Shown: positions 43,693 through 53,695 of the stretch, one piece after another | How the letters are laid out: every line of letters begins with the position of its first letter | Numbering within the stretch: the first letter of the stretch is position 1 | From: Actinophytocola algeriensis | GTDB taxonomy: Bacteria; Actinomycetota; Actinomycetes; Mycobacteriales; Pseudonocardiaceae | DNA: 64,000 bases | Reading direction: 5' to 3' | Assembly: GCF_014203735.1 (NCBI RefSeq) | Contig: NZ_JACHJQ010000005.1 | Location: 186,001-250,000 of the forward strand | Made by a program: the position numbers and the translations under genes | Notes under the pieces: model-generated | Database searches by the model: none | What the model was told of the DNA's origin: nothing | What the model saw: the letters and a program-made list of their open reading frames with translations, nothing else

Positions 43693-45407
43693 GACCGCAC
43701 CGCCAGCCGTGGCACCGAGTCGAGCAGCATCCTCGTGTACGGCGCGGTGACGGCTCCGGCCCGCAGTGCCTCGCACGTCAGCTCCTCCACGATCTCTCCG
43801 TCCTTCATCACCAGCACCCGGTCGCACAGCTCCTCGACGACGCCGAGGTCGTGGGAGATGAACAGGATCGACGTGCCGGTCTCGTCGCGGATCCGGCCCA
43901 GCTCACGCAGGATCCCGGCCGCGACGGTGGTGTCGAGTGCGGTGGTGGGCTCGTCGGCGACGAGCAGCGCGGGCTCGGCGGCCAGCGCGGCGGCGATCAT
44001 GGCCCGCTGCCGCATGCCGCCGGACAGCTCGTACGGGTGCGCCCGCAGCACGCGTTCGGGGTCCGTGATGTGCACCTTCGCCAACAGGTCCGTGATCACC
44101 GATCGCGCGGCCGACTTGGACAGTCCTCTGTGGACTCGCAGCACCTCCGTGAGCTGGGTGCCCATCCGCAGCGCGGGGTTGAACGTCGTCCCGGGGTCCT
44201 GGTAGACCATCGCGACCGTGTCGGCCAGCTCGCGCCGGGTGGGCCTGCCGAGCAGGTCGATGCCGCCCGCCCGCAGCTCGCTCGCGGTCGCCGTCAGTCC
44301 TTCCGGCAGCAGCCTGGCCAGCGACAACGCCGTGAGCGACTTGCCGCTGCCCGACTCGCCGACCAGCCCGACGATCTCGCCGCGGCCGATCTCGAACGAC
44401 ACCCCGCGCACGAGCGGCGTCCCGTCGGCCCGCGCCACGGCCAGGTCCCGCACCACCACGGGCGCGGTCGACGCACCGGGTGCGGACCCGGCCGGAGTCT
44501 CGGCACGGGCGGTGGTGCGGCGGCGGACCCGGGGGTCGACCGCTGCCGCGAGCCCGTCGCCGATGAGCATCGCGCCCACCGACAGCAACAGGATCAGCAG
44601 CGTCGGCCCGACCACCTCGAGCGGCCGCGAGTAGATCGACGGGAGCGCGTCGGCGAGCAGCCTGCCGAGGTCGAAGTCCGGGGTCTGCACGCCGAGGCCC
44701 ACGAACGACAGCGCGGACATCGCGACCAGCCCGGTCGAGAACGCAGCCGCGACCTGGATGAGCAGCGGCTCGGCCATGTTGGGCAGCAGGTGCCTGCCGA
44801 TCACGGCCCGCCTCGGCACCCCGGACAGCCGCGCGGTGGTCACGAAGTCGCGCTGGTACAGCGCGCCGGACAGGTTCGCGGTCAGCCGGGCCGTCGCCGG
44901 GATGTTCGCCACCGCGACCGCCACGACGAGCTGCCAGCGCCCCGCGCCGAGGATGGCCGCGAGCACGACCGCGACCAGCAGCTCCGGGTAGGAGACGGTG
45001 ATCTCCACGAACCGCAGCGCGAGCTCCCGCACGCGGCGGGGCGCGGTCCACACCGCGGCACCGGCGAGCACGCCGATCGACATGGAGATCACGGTCGCGG
45101 CGAGCGCCATGATGAGGCTCGCCTCGGCACCCACGAGCGCGCGGGCGAGCTGGTCGCGTCCGAAGTAGTCGGTGCCGAGCCAGTGTTCGCCCGAGGCAGG
45201 TTGGGCGATGTCGGCGGACAGGCGCGCCGCGCCGTCGCCGATGACGAGCGACGCGATGAGCACGGTCAGCCCGGTGCCACCCAGCAGTACCACCCCCGCG
45301 ATCAGCGCCGGGTTCCAGCGCAGCCGCCGCGCCTTCGCGGAGCCGGCATCAGGCACAGCCGCGGAGCTTGCTGAGCGAACCTCAGGCACAGTCGCCCTGT
45401 CAGACAT
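43689..45407 (-). CDS. Fused DppC-type permease and DppD-type ATPase
   Basis: 572 residues. Residues ~30-295 are a DppC-like permease (GEHWLGTDYFGRDQLARALV, ITVSYPELLVAVVLAAILGA, SALSFVGLGVQTPDFDLGRL). After an Ala/Thr/Pro linker, residues ~325-570 are an ATPase with Walker A GLVGESGSGKSLTALSLARL, YQDPGTTFNPALRMG, signature YELSGGMRQRAMIAAAL, LLVADEPTTALDTT and SHDLGVVEE. In most species these are separate proteins. The start overlaps the previous gene stop by 8 bases. Confidence 0.93.
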   Translation of the reverse strand: MSDRATVPEVRSASSAAVPDAGSAKARRLRWNPALIAGVVLLGGTGLTVLIASLVIGDGAARLSADIAQPASGEHWLGTDYFGRDQLARALVGAEASLIMALAATVISMSIGVLAGAAVWTAPRRVRELALRFVEITVSYPELLVAVVLAAILGAGRWQLVVAVAVANIPATARLTANLSGALYQRDFVTTARLSGVPRRAVIGRHLLPNMAEPLLIQVAAAFSTGLVAMSALSFVGLGVQTPDFDLGRLLADALPSIYSRPLEVVGPTLLILLLSVGAMLIGDGLAAAVDPRVRRRTTARAETPAGSAPGASTAPVVVRDLAVARADGTPLVRGVSFEIGRGEIVGLVGESGSGKSLTALSLARLLPEGLTATASELRAGGIDLLGRPTRRELADTVAMVYQDPGTTFNPALRMGTQLTEVLRVHRGLSKSAARSVITDLLAKVHITDPERVLRAHPYELSGGMRQRAMIAAALAAEPALLVADEPTTALDTTVAAGILRELGRIRDETGTSILFISHDLGVVEELCDRVLVMKDGEIVEELTCEALRAGAVTAPYTRMLLDSVPRLAVRS

Positions 45408-46407
45408 GCTGTCCTCCGCGCACCCTCGGGTCGACGATGCCGAGCAGGACGTCGACGGCCATCGTCATCAGCGCCGACAGCACCGCGAGGATCAGCACGA
45501 TGCCCTGCACCAGCGGGTAGTCCTTGGTGGCGACCGCGTTCACCACGCCGAGCCCGAGCCCGGGCCAGCCGAACACGGTCTCCACGCTGATCGCGCCGCC
45601 GAGCATGGCGACGAGGACGATGCCGCTCAGCGTGAGCGTGCTGGTGAGCACGTTCGGCAGCACGTACCGCAGCGCCATCCGCAGCCCGGACAGCCGCCAG
45701 CCCCGTGCGGTGCGCAGGAAGTCCTGTTCCAGCACGACCGCGGTCTCGCGCCGCACCACCCGTGCGATCAGGCAGATCGACGGCAGGCTCAACGCGAACG
45801 CGGGCAGCAGCAACGAAAGCCCCGGCTGCGAGCGGGTGTACGCGGGTGGCAGCACCTCCAGCGTCACCGCGAACAGCAGCACCAGCAGCGTCGCCATGAC
45901 GTACGGCGGGATCGCCGCGACGACCGCGGTCACGTAGTTGAACGTCGAGTCCAGCCTGCGCCGCTTGCCGCCGCGGGTGAGCGCGCCGATCGCCATGCCG
46001 AGCGGCACCGCGAGCACGAGCACCACGAGCAGCGCGAGGAACGACAGGCCCGCGGTGAACGGCAGCCGCCGGAACACGACCTCGGACACGGGCGCGTTCA
46101 ACGAGAACGAGTGCCCGAGATCGCCCTGCAGCAGCCCGCCGACGTAGTCGAAGAACCGTTCGTACAGCGGCCGGTCGAGCCCCAGTTCGGCGCGGACGCG
46201 GTTGATCTGGTCGATGGTGGCGTCCGGGCCCGCCGCGCTCACCGCGGGGTCGCCGGGGATCAGCGGCACGATCACGAAGGTCACCACGACGGCGATGACC
46301 ACGGTGCCCGCGAGCCCGCCGAGCCTGCGCAGCGCGAAGCCGGTCCACGACGACCCGGCGCGCACGCGGCGCGGCCGGGGCGGTGTCAGTTCGGTGGTGT
46401 CGGTCAT
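45400..46407 (-). CDS. Peptide-type ABC transporter permease (DppB type)
   Basis: 335 residues, six helices. DppB family features include LVVIAVVVTFVIVPLIPGDP-like N-terminal helix (VVIAVVVTFVIVPLIPGDPA), LGLDRPLYERFFDYVGGLLQ, GDLGHSFS and the EAA loop RTARGWRLSGLRMALRYVLP, then GAISVETVFGWPGLG. The start overlaps the receptor gene stop (ATGA). Confidence 0.92.
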   Translation of the reverse strand: MTDTTELTPPRPRRVRAGSSWTGFALRRLGGLAGTVVIAVVVTFVIVPLIPGDPAVSAAGPDATIDQINRVRAELGLDRPLYERFFDYVGGLLQGDLGHSFSLNAPVSEVVFRRLPFTAGLSFLALLVVLVLAVPLGMAIGALTRGGKRRRLDSTFNYVTAVVAAIPPYVMATLLVLLFAVTLEVLPPAYTRSQPGLSLLLPAFALSLPSICLIARVVRRETAVVLEQDFLRTARGWRLSGLRMALRYVLPNVLTSTLTLSGIVLVAMLGGAISVETVFGWPGLGLGVVNAVATKDYPLVQGIVLILAVLSALMTMAVDVLLGIVDPRVRGGQHV

Positions 46408-47981
46408 GTCGCACCTATCCGCAGGGTCGCCAGGTCGACGTAGTCGTCGAACACGGACACGGTCACGTCCGGGCCGGTCACGTAGGTCAGGGGACTACCG
46501 GCCAGCGGCACGATGTCGTCCCGCTCGAACAGCGACCGCTGGGCCCGGCCGAACGCCTCGCACCGCGTCCTCTCGTCCGGCGCGGCCAGGCCGTCGGCGA
46601 ACGCCGCCTCGCCCTCCGGGTTGTCCGACGCGCTGTAGTTGCGGCCGCCGTCCTCCACGGCCGGGCCGATGACCCGGTCGAGCGACGCGCTGATCGAGCC
46701 GACGGAGTTCAGGTCGCCGAGGAACACGAGGTCCCAGTCGGCGCCGCCCTCGGCGATGGTGCTCCAGAACGTGGCGTTGTCGACCTTATTCATGGTCACG
46801 TCCGCGCCGGCGTCGGCGAGCACCTGGTACACGTAGTCGGCGCCGCCGCTGAACTGCCGGTTCGCGGTGTTGCCGATCATCGTGATCTTCGCGCCCGCGA
46901 GCGTTGCCGCCGCGCCCTCCGGGTCGTGGCGTTCGAGCAGCGCGGTGTCGGTGTTGACGCACGCGAAGCTCGACGGCACCACCGAGCGCAGCACGTCCCC
47001 GGTGTTCCGGCTGAAGATCGCGTTGAAGGAGTTCTGGTCGATCGCCTTCGCCACCCCCTGGCGCAGGTCGGGCCGGTCGGCGAAGACCCGGCCGGGCCGC
47101 TGGTTGAACACGACGTAGGCGGTCGCGTTGATCACCTGGTACTGGTGCAGGTCCGGCTGCGCGGTGAACCGCTGCACCGCGTCCGGGTCGGCGAACTGGC
47201 CGAGGTCGAGGTCGCCGGCGAGGATCTGGTTGGCCATCGTGGACTGGTCGGTGGTGATGCCGATCTCGATGCGCTCCGGCGGGGCGCCTGTCAACGGCTC
47301 CGCGAAGTCCGGCCAGGCGTCGTAGTCGTCGCGCAGGTCGAACGTGTAGCTCAGGCCCTGCTGCGCGTCGGCCACGGTGTAGGGGCCGGAGAACGCGCCG
47401 GGTACCGAGCCCGCCGCGAGTGCGTCCAGGTCCTCGAGCCCGGCCGGGCAGACGATGCCGGACTGCGGGATCGCGAGACCCTGGGGGAGGGTGGTGAACG
47501 GTTGCGACAGCGCGATCCGCACCGTCGCGCCTTCGGCGGTGATGGTCGCGTCGCCCAGCCCGAAGACCAGGTTCTTCCACGTCGACCCGGTCTCGGGGTC
47601 GGCGAGGTGGGACAGCGAGGCGGCGACGACCGGCGCGGTGATCGGCGTGCCGTCCGCGCAGGTGGCGTCGTCGCGGATGGTGAAGGTGTACGCCGAAGGG
47701 GACTCGGCCGCCCAGTCCGACGCGAGGCCGCCGACGAGCGTGCCGCCGTCGTCGCGGCGCAGCAGCGTGTCGTAGAGCAGGCTCGCCGCCTGGAACGTCT
47801 GCTGTCCCTGCGCCAAGGCCGGGTCGAAGCTCGACGGGTCGGCGTTGAGCACGGTCCGCAGCGTGCCGGTCTCGGCGGGGCCCGCGGTCGCGGCGCCGCA
47901 GGCGGCGGTCAACGTGAGAACGGCGAGCGCGGCGAGAGTTCGCTTCGTGCGCCGGCGGTTCGCTCCGCGAGTTCGGCTCAT
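46404..47981 (-). CDS. Peptide-type ABC transporter substrate-binding lipoprotein (SBP_bac_5)
   Basis: 525 residues. Basic N-terminus and helix RTLAALAVLTLTAACGAATA with a lipobox-like Cys. The SBP_bac_5 fold is seen in LRTVLNADPSSFDPALAQGQ, LYDTLLRRDDGGTLVGGLAS, YTFTIRDDATCADGTPITAP and FNQRPGRVFADRPDLRQGVA. Proteins of this class bind di- and oligopeptides but also many other ligands. ATG 47981 overlaps the SDR stop (ATGA). Confidence 0.92.
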   Translation of the reverse strand: MSRTRGANRRRTKRTLAALAVLTLTAACGAATAGPAETGTLRTVLNADPSSFDPALAQGQQTFQAASLLYDTLLRRDDGGTLVGGLASDWAAESPSAYTFTIRDDATCADGTPITAPVVAASLSHLADPETGSTWKNLVFGLGDATITAEGATVRIALSQPFTTLPQGLAIPQSGIVCPAGLEDLDALAAGSVPGAFSGPYTVADAQQGLSYTFDLRDDYDAWPDFAEPLTGAPPERIEIGITTDQSTMANQILAGDLDLGQFADPDAVQRFTAQPDLHQYQVINATAYVVFNQRPGRVFADRPDLRQGVAKAIDQNSFNAIFSRNTGDVLRSVVPSSFACVNTDTALLERHDPEGAAATLAGAKITMIGNTANRQFSGGADYVYQVLADAGADVTMNKVDNATFWSTIAEGGADWDLVFLGDLNSVGSISASLDRVIGPAVEDGGRNYSASDNPEGEAAFADGLAAPDERTRCEAFGRAQRSLFERDDIVPLAGSPLTYVTGPDVTVSVFDDYVDLATLRIGAT

Positions 47982-48739
47982 GGTGCGCCCTCCTGCAACG
48001 CGGTCGTGGTGGGGAAGTGCGGTGGGAGCGCGGTGGAGCCCGCGGTGCCGCCGCCGTCCACGCGCACGATGGAGCCCGTGACGAACGTGGTGGCGTCGCT
48101 CGCGAGCCACACCACGGCCGCCGCGATCTCGTCCGGTCTGCCCGCCCGGCCGATCGGGTTGGCCGACACGGCCATCGCGTACTCCGGGGTCACCGGGTTG
48201 ACCGGGCTGTCCACCTCGATGAAGCCGGGTGCGACGGCGTTGACCCGGATGCCCAGCTCCGCGAGTTCGACCGCGCAGGCCTTGGTCACCATCTCCAGTG
48301 CGGCCTTCGAGGTGCAGTAGTGCGCCGCACCCGGCCGTGCGCGGGTGGCGGCGGACGAGCTGATGTTGACCACGGCGGCGGGGCGGCCCGCCGCGGCGAG
48401 CGCCCGGGTGAGCAGCATCGGCGCGCGCACGTTGACGTGCTGCACCTGGTCCCACGCCCGCGCGGTCATGTCGGCGAGCGAGGTCGCCGGGTAGATGCCC
48501 GCCGCGTTGACCAGCACGTCGACCGGTCCGGTCGCGGCCACCGCACGGTCCACGACCCCGGCACAGTCCGGATCGGACAGATCGGCGGTGAAAGCCCTGC
48601 CGCCCATCGGTGCCATCGTCGTCGTCAGTACGTCCGCGCGTGCGTCCACCCCGGTGACCGTGTCGCCGAGCGCGTGGAACGCCCGCGCGCACGCGAGACC
48701 GATGCCACCCGCCGCTCCTGTCACGAGCACGTGCCTCAT
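47978..48739 (-). CDS. Short-chain dehydrogenase/reductase (SDR)
   Basis: 253 residues. Cofactor motif VLVTGAAGGIGLACARAF (TGxxxGxG), DVLVNAAGIYP (NAG), catalytic Ser in VVNISSSAATR and YxxxK in HYCTSKAALEM. The Asp of VTGVDARAD after beta-2 favours NAD(H). The substrate is unknown; its place in the operon suggests it acts on an alcohol or keto product of the imported amide. The start overlaps the hydrolase stop (ATGA). Confidence 0.9.
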   Translation of the reverse strand: MRHVLVTGAAGGIGLACARAFHALGDTVTGVDARADVLTTTMAPMGGRAFTADLSDPDCAGVVDRAVAATGPVDVLVNAAGIYPATSLADMTARAWDQVQHVNVRAPMLLTRALAAAGRPAAVVNISSSAATRARPGAAHYCTSKAALEMVTKACAVELAELGIRVNAVAPGFIEVDSPVNPVTPEYAMAVSANPIGRAGRPDEIAAAVVWLASDATTFVTGSIVRVDGGGTAGSTALPPHFPTTTALQEGAP

Positions 48740-49599
48740 GTGCCAACCGCCTCCGCTACCGCCGCGTGTGTGCCGAACCAGACGTCGTCGTGGTTCGTGA
48801 TGTGGGTGAGCAGCTCCCGCAGCACGACCAGCCGCGAGCGGTGGCCGATCACGTGCGGGTGCATGGTCAGCTGGAAGAACCCGCACTCGGCGTAGGCGGC
48901 GTCGAACTCGTCGCGCCAGATCTCCAGCACCGCCCTCGGGGACGTGTAGTTGCGGCCCAGCATGAAGTACGGGACGTCGTCGCGGATCCACTCGACCGGC
49001 AGCTCGACCACACCGGTCGGCTCGCCGTCCGCGAGCAGCTCGTACGGTTCGTCGTCGGCCATCAGCGACGAGTCGTACCGCAGGCCCAGCTCGCGGATGA
49101 CGTCCAGTGTGGACTCCGAGAAGTCCCAGCTGGGCGTGCGGATCCCGACCGGGCGGGTCCCCGCGAGCCGTGCCAGCACCTCGCACGCGCGGCCGGTGAG
49201 GTCCAGCTCCTCGGCCTTGCTCAGCCCGGTGTTGCGCTCGTGGATCCAGCCGTGCGCGGCGACCTCGTGCCCGCCCGCGACGAACGCCTCGACGTCGGCC
49301 GGGTGCAGCAGCGCGGAGACCGCGGGCACGAAGAACGTCGCCGGGACCCGGAACTCGTCGAGGAGCCGCAGGATGCGTGGCACGCCAGCACGTGCGCCGT
49401 ACTCGCCCTGCGCGAGCCTGCCGGGGCTGATGTCGTTGTCCCGCAACGAGATCGTCTCGTGGTCGGCGTCGAAGGAGATCGCCACCGCGACCTGCGCGCC
49501 ACCGGGCCAGCGCTCCGGCGTCAGCCGCCTGCCCGCGCGGACCCGGTCGACGTGGCCACGCCACACCGGTTCTTCCCACTGCCACGGCTGTGGTGTCAC
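48736..49599 (-). CDS. Cytoplasmic polysaccharide-deacetylase-fold hydrolase (HpPgdA/PuuE/imidase-like)
   Basis: 287 residues, no signal peptide. NodB-type motifs: VAVAISFDADHETISLRDND (Asp-Asp motif) and HEVAAHGWIHERNTGLSKAE (HxxxH motif), GIRTPSWDFSESTLDVIREL, and LTMHPHVIGHRSRL near the end. This pattern belongs to the intracellular branch that includes H. pylori PgdA, allantoinase PuuE and cyclic imide hydrolases rather than chitin deacetylases. Hydrolysis of a cyclic or linear amide fits the operon better than cell-wall editing. GTG 49599 overlaps the Lrp gene stop (GTGA). Confidence 0.85.
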   Translation of the reverse strand: MTPQPWQWEEPVWRGHVDRVRAGRRLTPERWPGGAQVAVAISFDADHETISLRDNDISPGRLAQGEYGARAGVPRILRLLDEFRVPATFFVPAVSALLHPADVEAFVAGGHEVAAHGWIHERNTGLSKAEELDLTGRACEVLARLAGTRPVGIRTPSWDFSESTLDVIRELGLRYDSSLMADDEPYELLADGEPTGVVELPVEWIRDDVPYFMLGRNYTSPRAVLEIWRDEFDAAYAECGFFQLTMHPHVIGHRSRLVVLRELLTHITNHDDVWFGTHAAVAEAVGT

Positions 49600-50600
49600 G
49601 GTGCTCGCCGCCCGTCCTCGTCGATCCGTGTCCAGGCCCGTTTGAGGGTGCGGGCCTGCAGGGTGAGGTCCGCGGCGTGGACGCCGGGCAGCGCGCCGAC
49701 GACCTTGGTCAGGTAGTCGTAGAGGTCGCCGTAACCGGACAGGGTGCCGTGCAGGCACAGGTTGAACCGCCCGGTCGTGGCGCTCACGTACCGGGTGGAC
49801 GACTCCTTCGCCAGCCGCGAGCCGACGTTCTCCAGCTCGGCCGGTTCGACCGCCAGCCACTGCATGAAGTCGACGTCCATGCCGATCACTGGGGTCTCGA
49901 ACAACGTGCGGAACCGCAGGCAGCCGCGGCTGACCAGCGACTCGACGCGCCGGGCCGCGGTGGACTCGCTGGCCCCGACCGCGGCGGCGATCTGCGCGTA
50001 GGTGGCCCGCCCGTCCGCGGCCAGCACACCCGCGATGGCGAACTCCTGCTCGGTCAGCGTCACGGTCTCGTGCCAGGCGCGGTGGTCGGTGAACGGAGCC
50101 GTGTCGTCGCGCAGCAGGCCGCGTGCCGCGGGCCCGAGCAGCCCGGTGTCCCACTCCTCGAAGGCCGAGAACTTCCGCACCACGACCATCGACTCGGTCT
50201 CGACGATGTCGTCGGGCCGGGGGAGGTCCTCGACGAGCACCCGCGCGACGTCCTGGTGGCGGCGGACGACGATCTCGGCGGCCACGTCGGCGCTGCCGGA
50301 GACGACCGTGACGAACCGGGTCACGGGCAGCTCGGCGAGCGCCTCGGCGACCGCGTTCGCCCGGCCCGGCCTGCACCGCATGCGCACGATGAGCGAGATG
50401 CCGAGCCCGCACCGCAGGTGGTCGAGCACCCCGGTGACCCCGACGACCCGCGACTCGATGAGCTGCTGCCCGCGCCGCGCCACCGTGGACTCCTTGGCGT
50501 CCAGCACCGCCGCGATCTTCTTCCAGGAAGCGCGCCCGTTCAGCTGGAGCGCGGCCACGATCCGCCGGTCCACCTCATCGAGCCTGACGCCTTCGCTCAT
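49596..50600 (-). CDS. Lrp/AsnC-family regulator with two HTH-sensor modules
   Basis: 334 residues containing two Lrp-type units: HTH1 (VRLDEVDRRIVAALQLNGRA, SWKKIAAVLDAKESTVARRG) with a RAM-like sensor, then HTH2 (LTEQEFAIAGVLAADGRATY, AQIAAAVGASESTAARRVES) with a second sensor ending PGVHAADLTLQARTLKRAW. The doubling is known in actinobacterial Lrp proteins. It heads the nine-gene operon and probably senses an amino acid or related product. A -35 TTGACA, 18-base spacer and CAGAGT box put the start point at the ATG, so the mRNA looks leaderless. Confidence 0.9.
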   Translation of the reverse strand: MSEGVRLDEVDRRIVAALQLNGRASWKKIAAVLDAKESTVARRGQQLIESRVVGVTGVLDHLRCGLGISLIVRMRCRPGRANAVAEALAELPVTRFVTVVSGSADVAAEIVVRRHQDVARVLVEDLPRPDDIVETESMVVVRKFSAFEEWDTGLLGPAARGLLRDDTAPFTDHRAWHETVTLTEQEFAIAGVLAADGRATYAQIAAAVGASESTAARRVESLVSRGCLRFRTLFETPVIGMDVDFMQWLAVEPAELENVGSRLAKESSTRYVSATTGRFNLCLHGTLSGYGDLYDYLTKVVGALPGVHAADLTLQARTLKRAWTRIDEDGRRAP

Positions 50601-50606
50601 GCGCAC

Positions 50607-51942
<1,336 letters not shown>

Positions 51943-51966
51943 CGGGCGCCGGGAGGCCGCCGGGCG

Positions 51967-53511
51967 TCATGGGATGACGACCGCCGTGCCGCCCGCGTCC
52001 TGCCCGTCCGCGCCGGTCCATGTGCTCCAGTTGTGCATGTAGCTGCCGTTCCAGGCGTAGCGTCGCGCGGTCAGGCCACCGTCGGCCGCCGGGATCCGGT
52101 AGTCGTTGCCGATGAACTTGTTGTCGCCCACCGCGTCGAACGCGTGGCCCCAGTACTCGCCAGGCTTGTCCGGGTTCTGGTCGCTCACCACACCGGTCAG
52201 GCCCAGCCCGAAACCGTTGGCACACCGCGTGCTGTCGATGGTGTTGTCCACGACGCGCAGTTGCTGCAGGTGCAGCTCCCGCCCCCGCCGCTCCTGGCCG
52301 CCTATCGCGTTGTGGTTGCCGGACACGGTGTTCCCCGAGACCTCGACGCGGACCGACGAGTTGACGTCGATGCCGGCGCCGTCCGGCAGGCCGGCCACCG
52401 GCTGCGGACCCCGGCGGCCGAGCAGGTCGCAGCCGTTGCCGATGACGGTGTTGCCCGCGATCCTGCCGTTGCTGCTGATCTCGAAGCGCACCCCGTCGGC
52501 GGAGTTGCGGACGATCGTGGAGTCCAGGAACCGCAACGAGTTCGGCACGGCCGGATCACCGGCCTGGCCGTCGGCCCACACACCGATGCCGAAGTTGTCG
52601 TGGACGTTCGCGCGTTCGACGACACCGGTCGCGCCGTTGGTGACCTTGATGCCGCCGGACTCCCAGTCGCTGACCCAGTACAGCGCCTGCGCCTTGTTGT
52701 GGTCGATCTCGACGTCGGCGATCGTGAAACCACGGCCGCCGTTGACCCCGCCGCCGAGCTGACCGTTGTAGGAGGACCGGCCCGCGGTGAACGACGCGCC
52801 GTCGCCAACGACCTTGAACCCGAGCGCGTGGTTGTAACTGGTCTCGACGCTGAAGACCCGCCACCGGTCACCGAGCTCCAGCGCACCCAGCTGGCTCGGC
52901 GACGCGAAGTACCGCACACCGAGATCGCGGACCACCACATCGGTGGCGGTCCCGGCGGTGATCGCGGCCGGGGTCCTGCCGATCTGCATCGTGACCGCGG
53001 CCGGGTCGTCCCGCACCCAGACGCGGTTGGCCGCGTAGTCGGCGTAGAACTTGCCGGGCCCGAGCGCGCTCAGCGACGCGACCCGGAGGAGCTGGGTGCT
53101 GTTGCGGAACACGTCCTCGAACCGGTGGCACAGGTTGGTGGTGAGGTCCTCGCACTGACCGTTCCTGTCGGTGTACGCGGGCGGCAGCACACCGCTGACG
53201 TACCAGTTGGCGCCGGACGCGGTCCAGCCGGTCATCACCCGCGCACCCGAGAGCATGGTGCCGCGCGTGGGTGACGGGCCCGCGCCCCACAGGGTGTCGC
53301 CGGTCTTGAGCCTCAGCGGTGCGCTCAACCGGTAGCGCCCCGCGGCGAGGCAGTAGGTGGTGCCCGCCGGATGCGCGTTCACCGCCGTCTGGATGTCGGC
53401 ACCCAGCGGAACGGTGACCCCGGAGCACGTGTCGGCCTGCTGTGCCGCCGCTGCGGGCGCCACCGCCAGACCCAGTACGAGCGTCGCCGCCGACAGCACT
53501 GATCGCAGCAC
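51967..53511 (-). CDS. Secreted right-handed beta-helix protein (pectate-lyase-like fold)
   Basis: 514 residues. Signal peptide LSAATLVLGLAVAPAAAAQQ. The N-terminal part (ADIQTAVNAHPAGTTYCLAA, GRYRLSAPL) is a pectate-lyase-type opening. A long run of parallel beta-helix turns follows, with Asn/Val ladders (GVVERANVHDNFGIGVWADG, LRFLDSTIVRNSADGVRF, VEVSGNTVSGNHNAIGG). No obvious lyase catalytic triad can be named. It likely binds or cleaves polysaccharide outside the cell. GAGGAGG precedes GTG 53511. It is convergent with the SGNH esterase, 24 bases apart. Confidence 0.82.
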   Translation of the reverse strand: MLRSVLSAATLVLGLAVAPAAAAQQADTCSGVTVPLGADIQTAVNAHPAGTTYCLAAGRYRLSAPLRLKTGDTLWGAGPSPTRGTMLSGARVMTGWTASGANWYVSGVLPPAYTDRNGQCEDLTTNLCHRFEDVFRNSTQLLRVASLSALGPGKFYADYAANRVWVRDDPAAVTMQIGRTPAAITAGTATDVVVRDLGVRYFASPSQLGALELGDRWRVFSVETSYNHALGFKVVGDGASFTAGRSSYNGQLGGGVNGGRGFTIADVEIDHNKAQALYWVSDWESGGIKVTNGATGVVERANVHDNFGIGVWADGQAGDPAVPNSLRFLDSTIVRNSADGVRFEISSNGRIAGNTVIGNGCDLLGRRGPQPVAGLPDGAGIDVNSSVRVEVSGNTVSGNHNAIGGQERRGRELHLQQLRVVDNTIDSTRCANGFGLGLTGVVSDQNPDKPGEYWGHAFDAVGDNKFIGNDYRIPAADGGLTARRYAWNGSYMHNWSTWTGADGQDAGGTAVVIP

Positions 53512-53523
53512 CTGACCTCCTCA

Positions 53524-53536
53524 GTCCACTGTGGAC
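53524..53536. repeat. 13-bp palindrome GTCCACTGTGGAC, copy 2
   Basis: Identical to 21027-21039. Here it lies 12 bases upstream of the beta-helix gene start, in its leader or promoter. Confidence 0.5.
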
Positions 53537-53695
53537 CACGCGGTCGTGTCCAGGGGATCCGCAGCCTAGATCGCGGCGGCGCGGTGCCACCAGACGAGGT
53601 GAACCGGCATGTGCGGGGCCTGTGCCCACGTCCCGGCCGGTGTGCGAGGACGCGGAGGGACCTGGCGCCGCGCGACGGCAGCACGCCGGCCGCTG

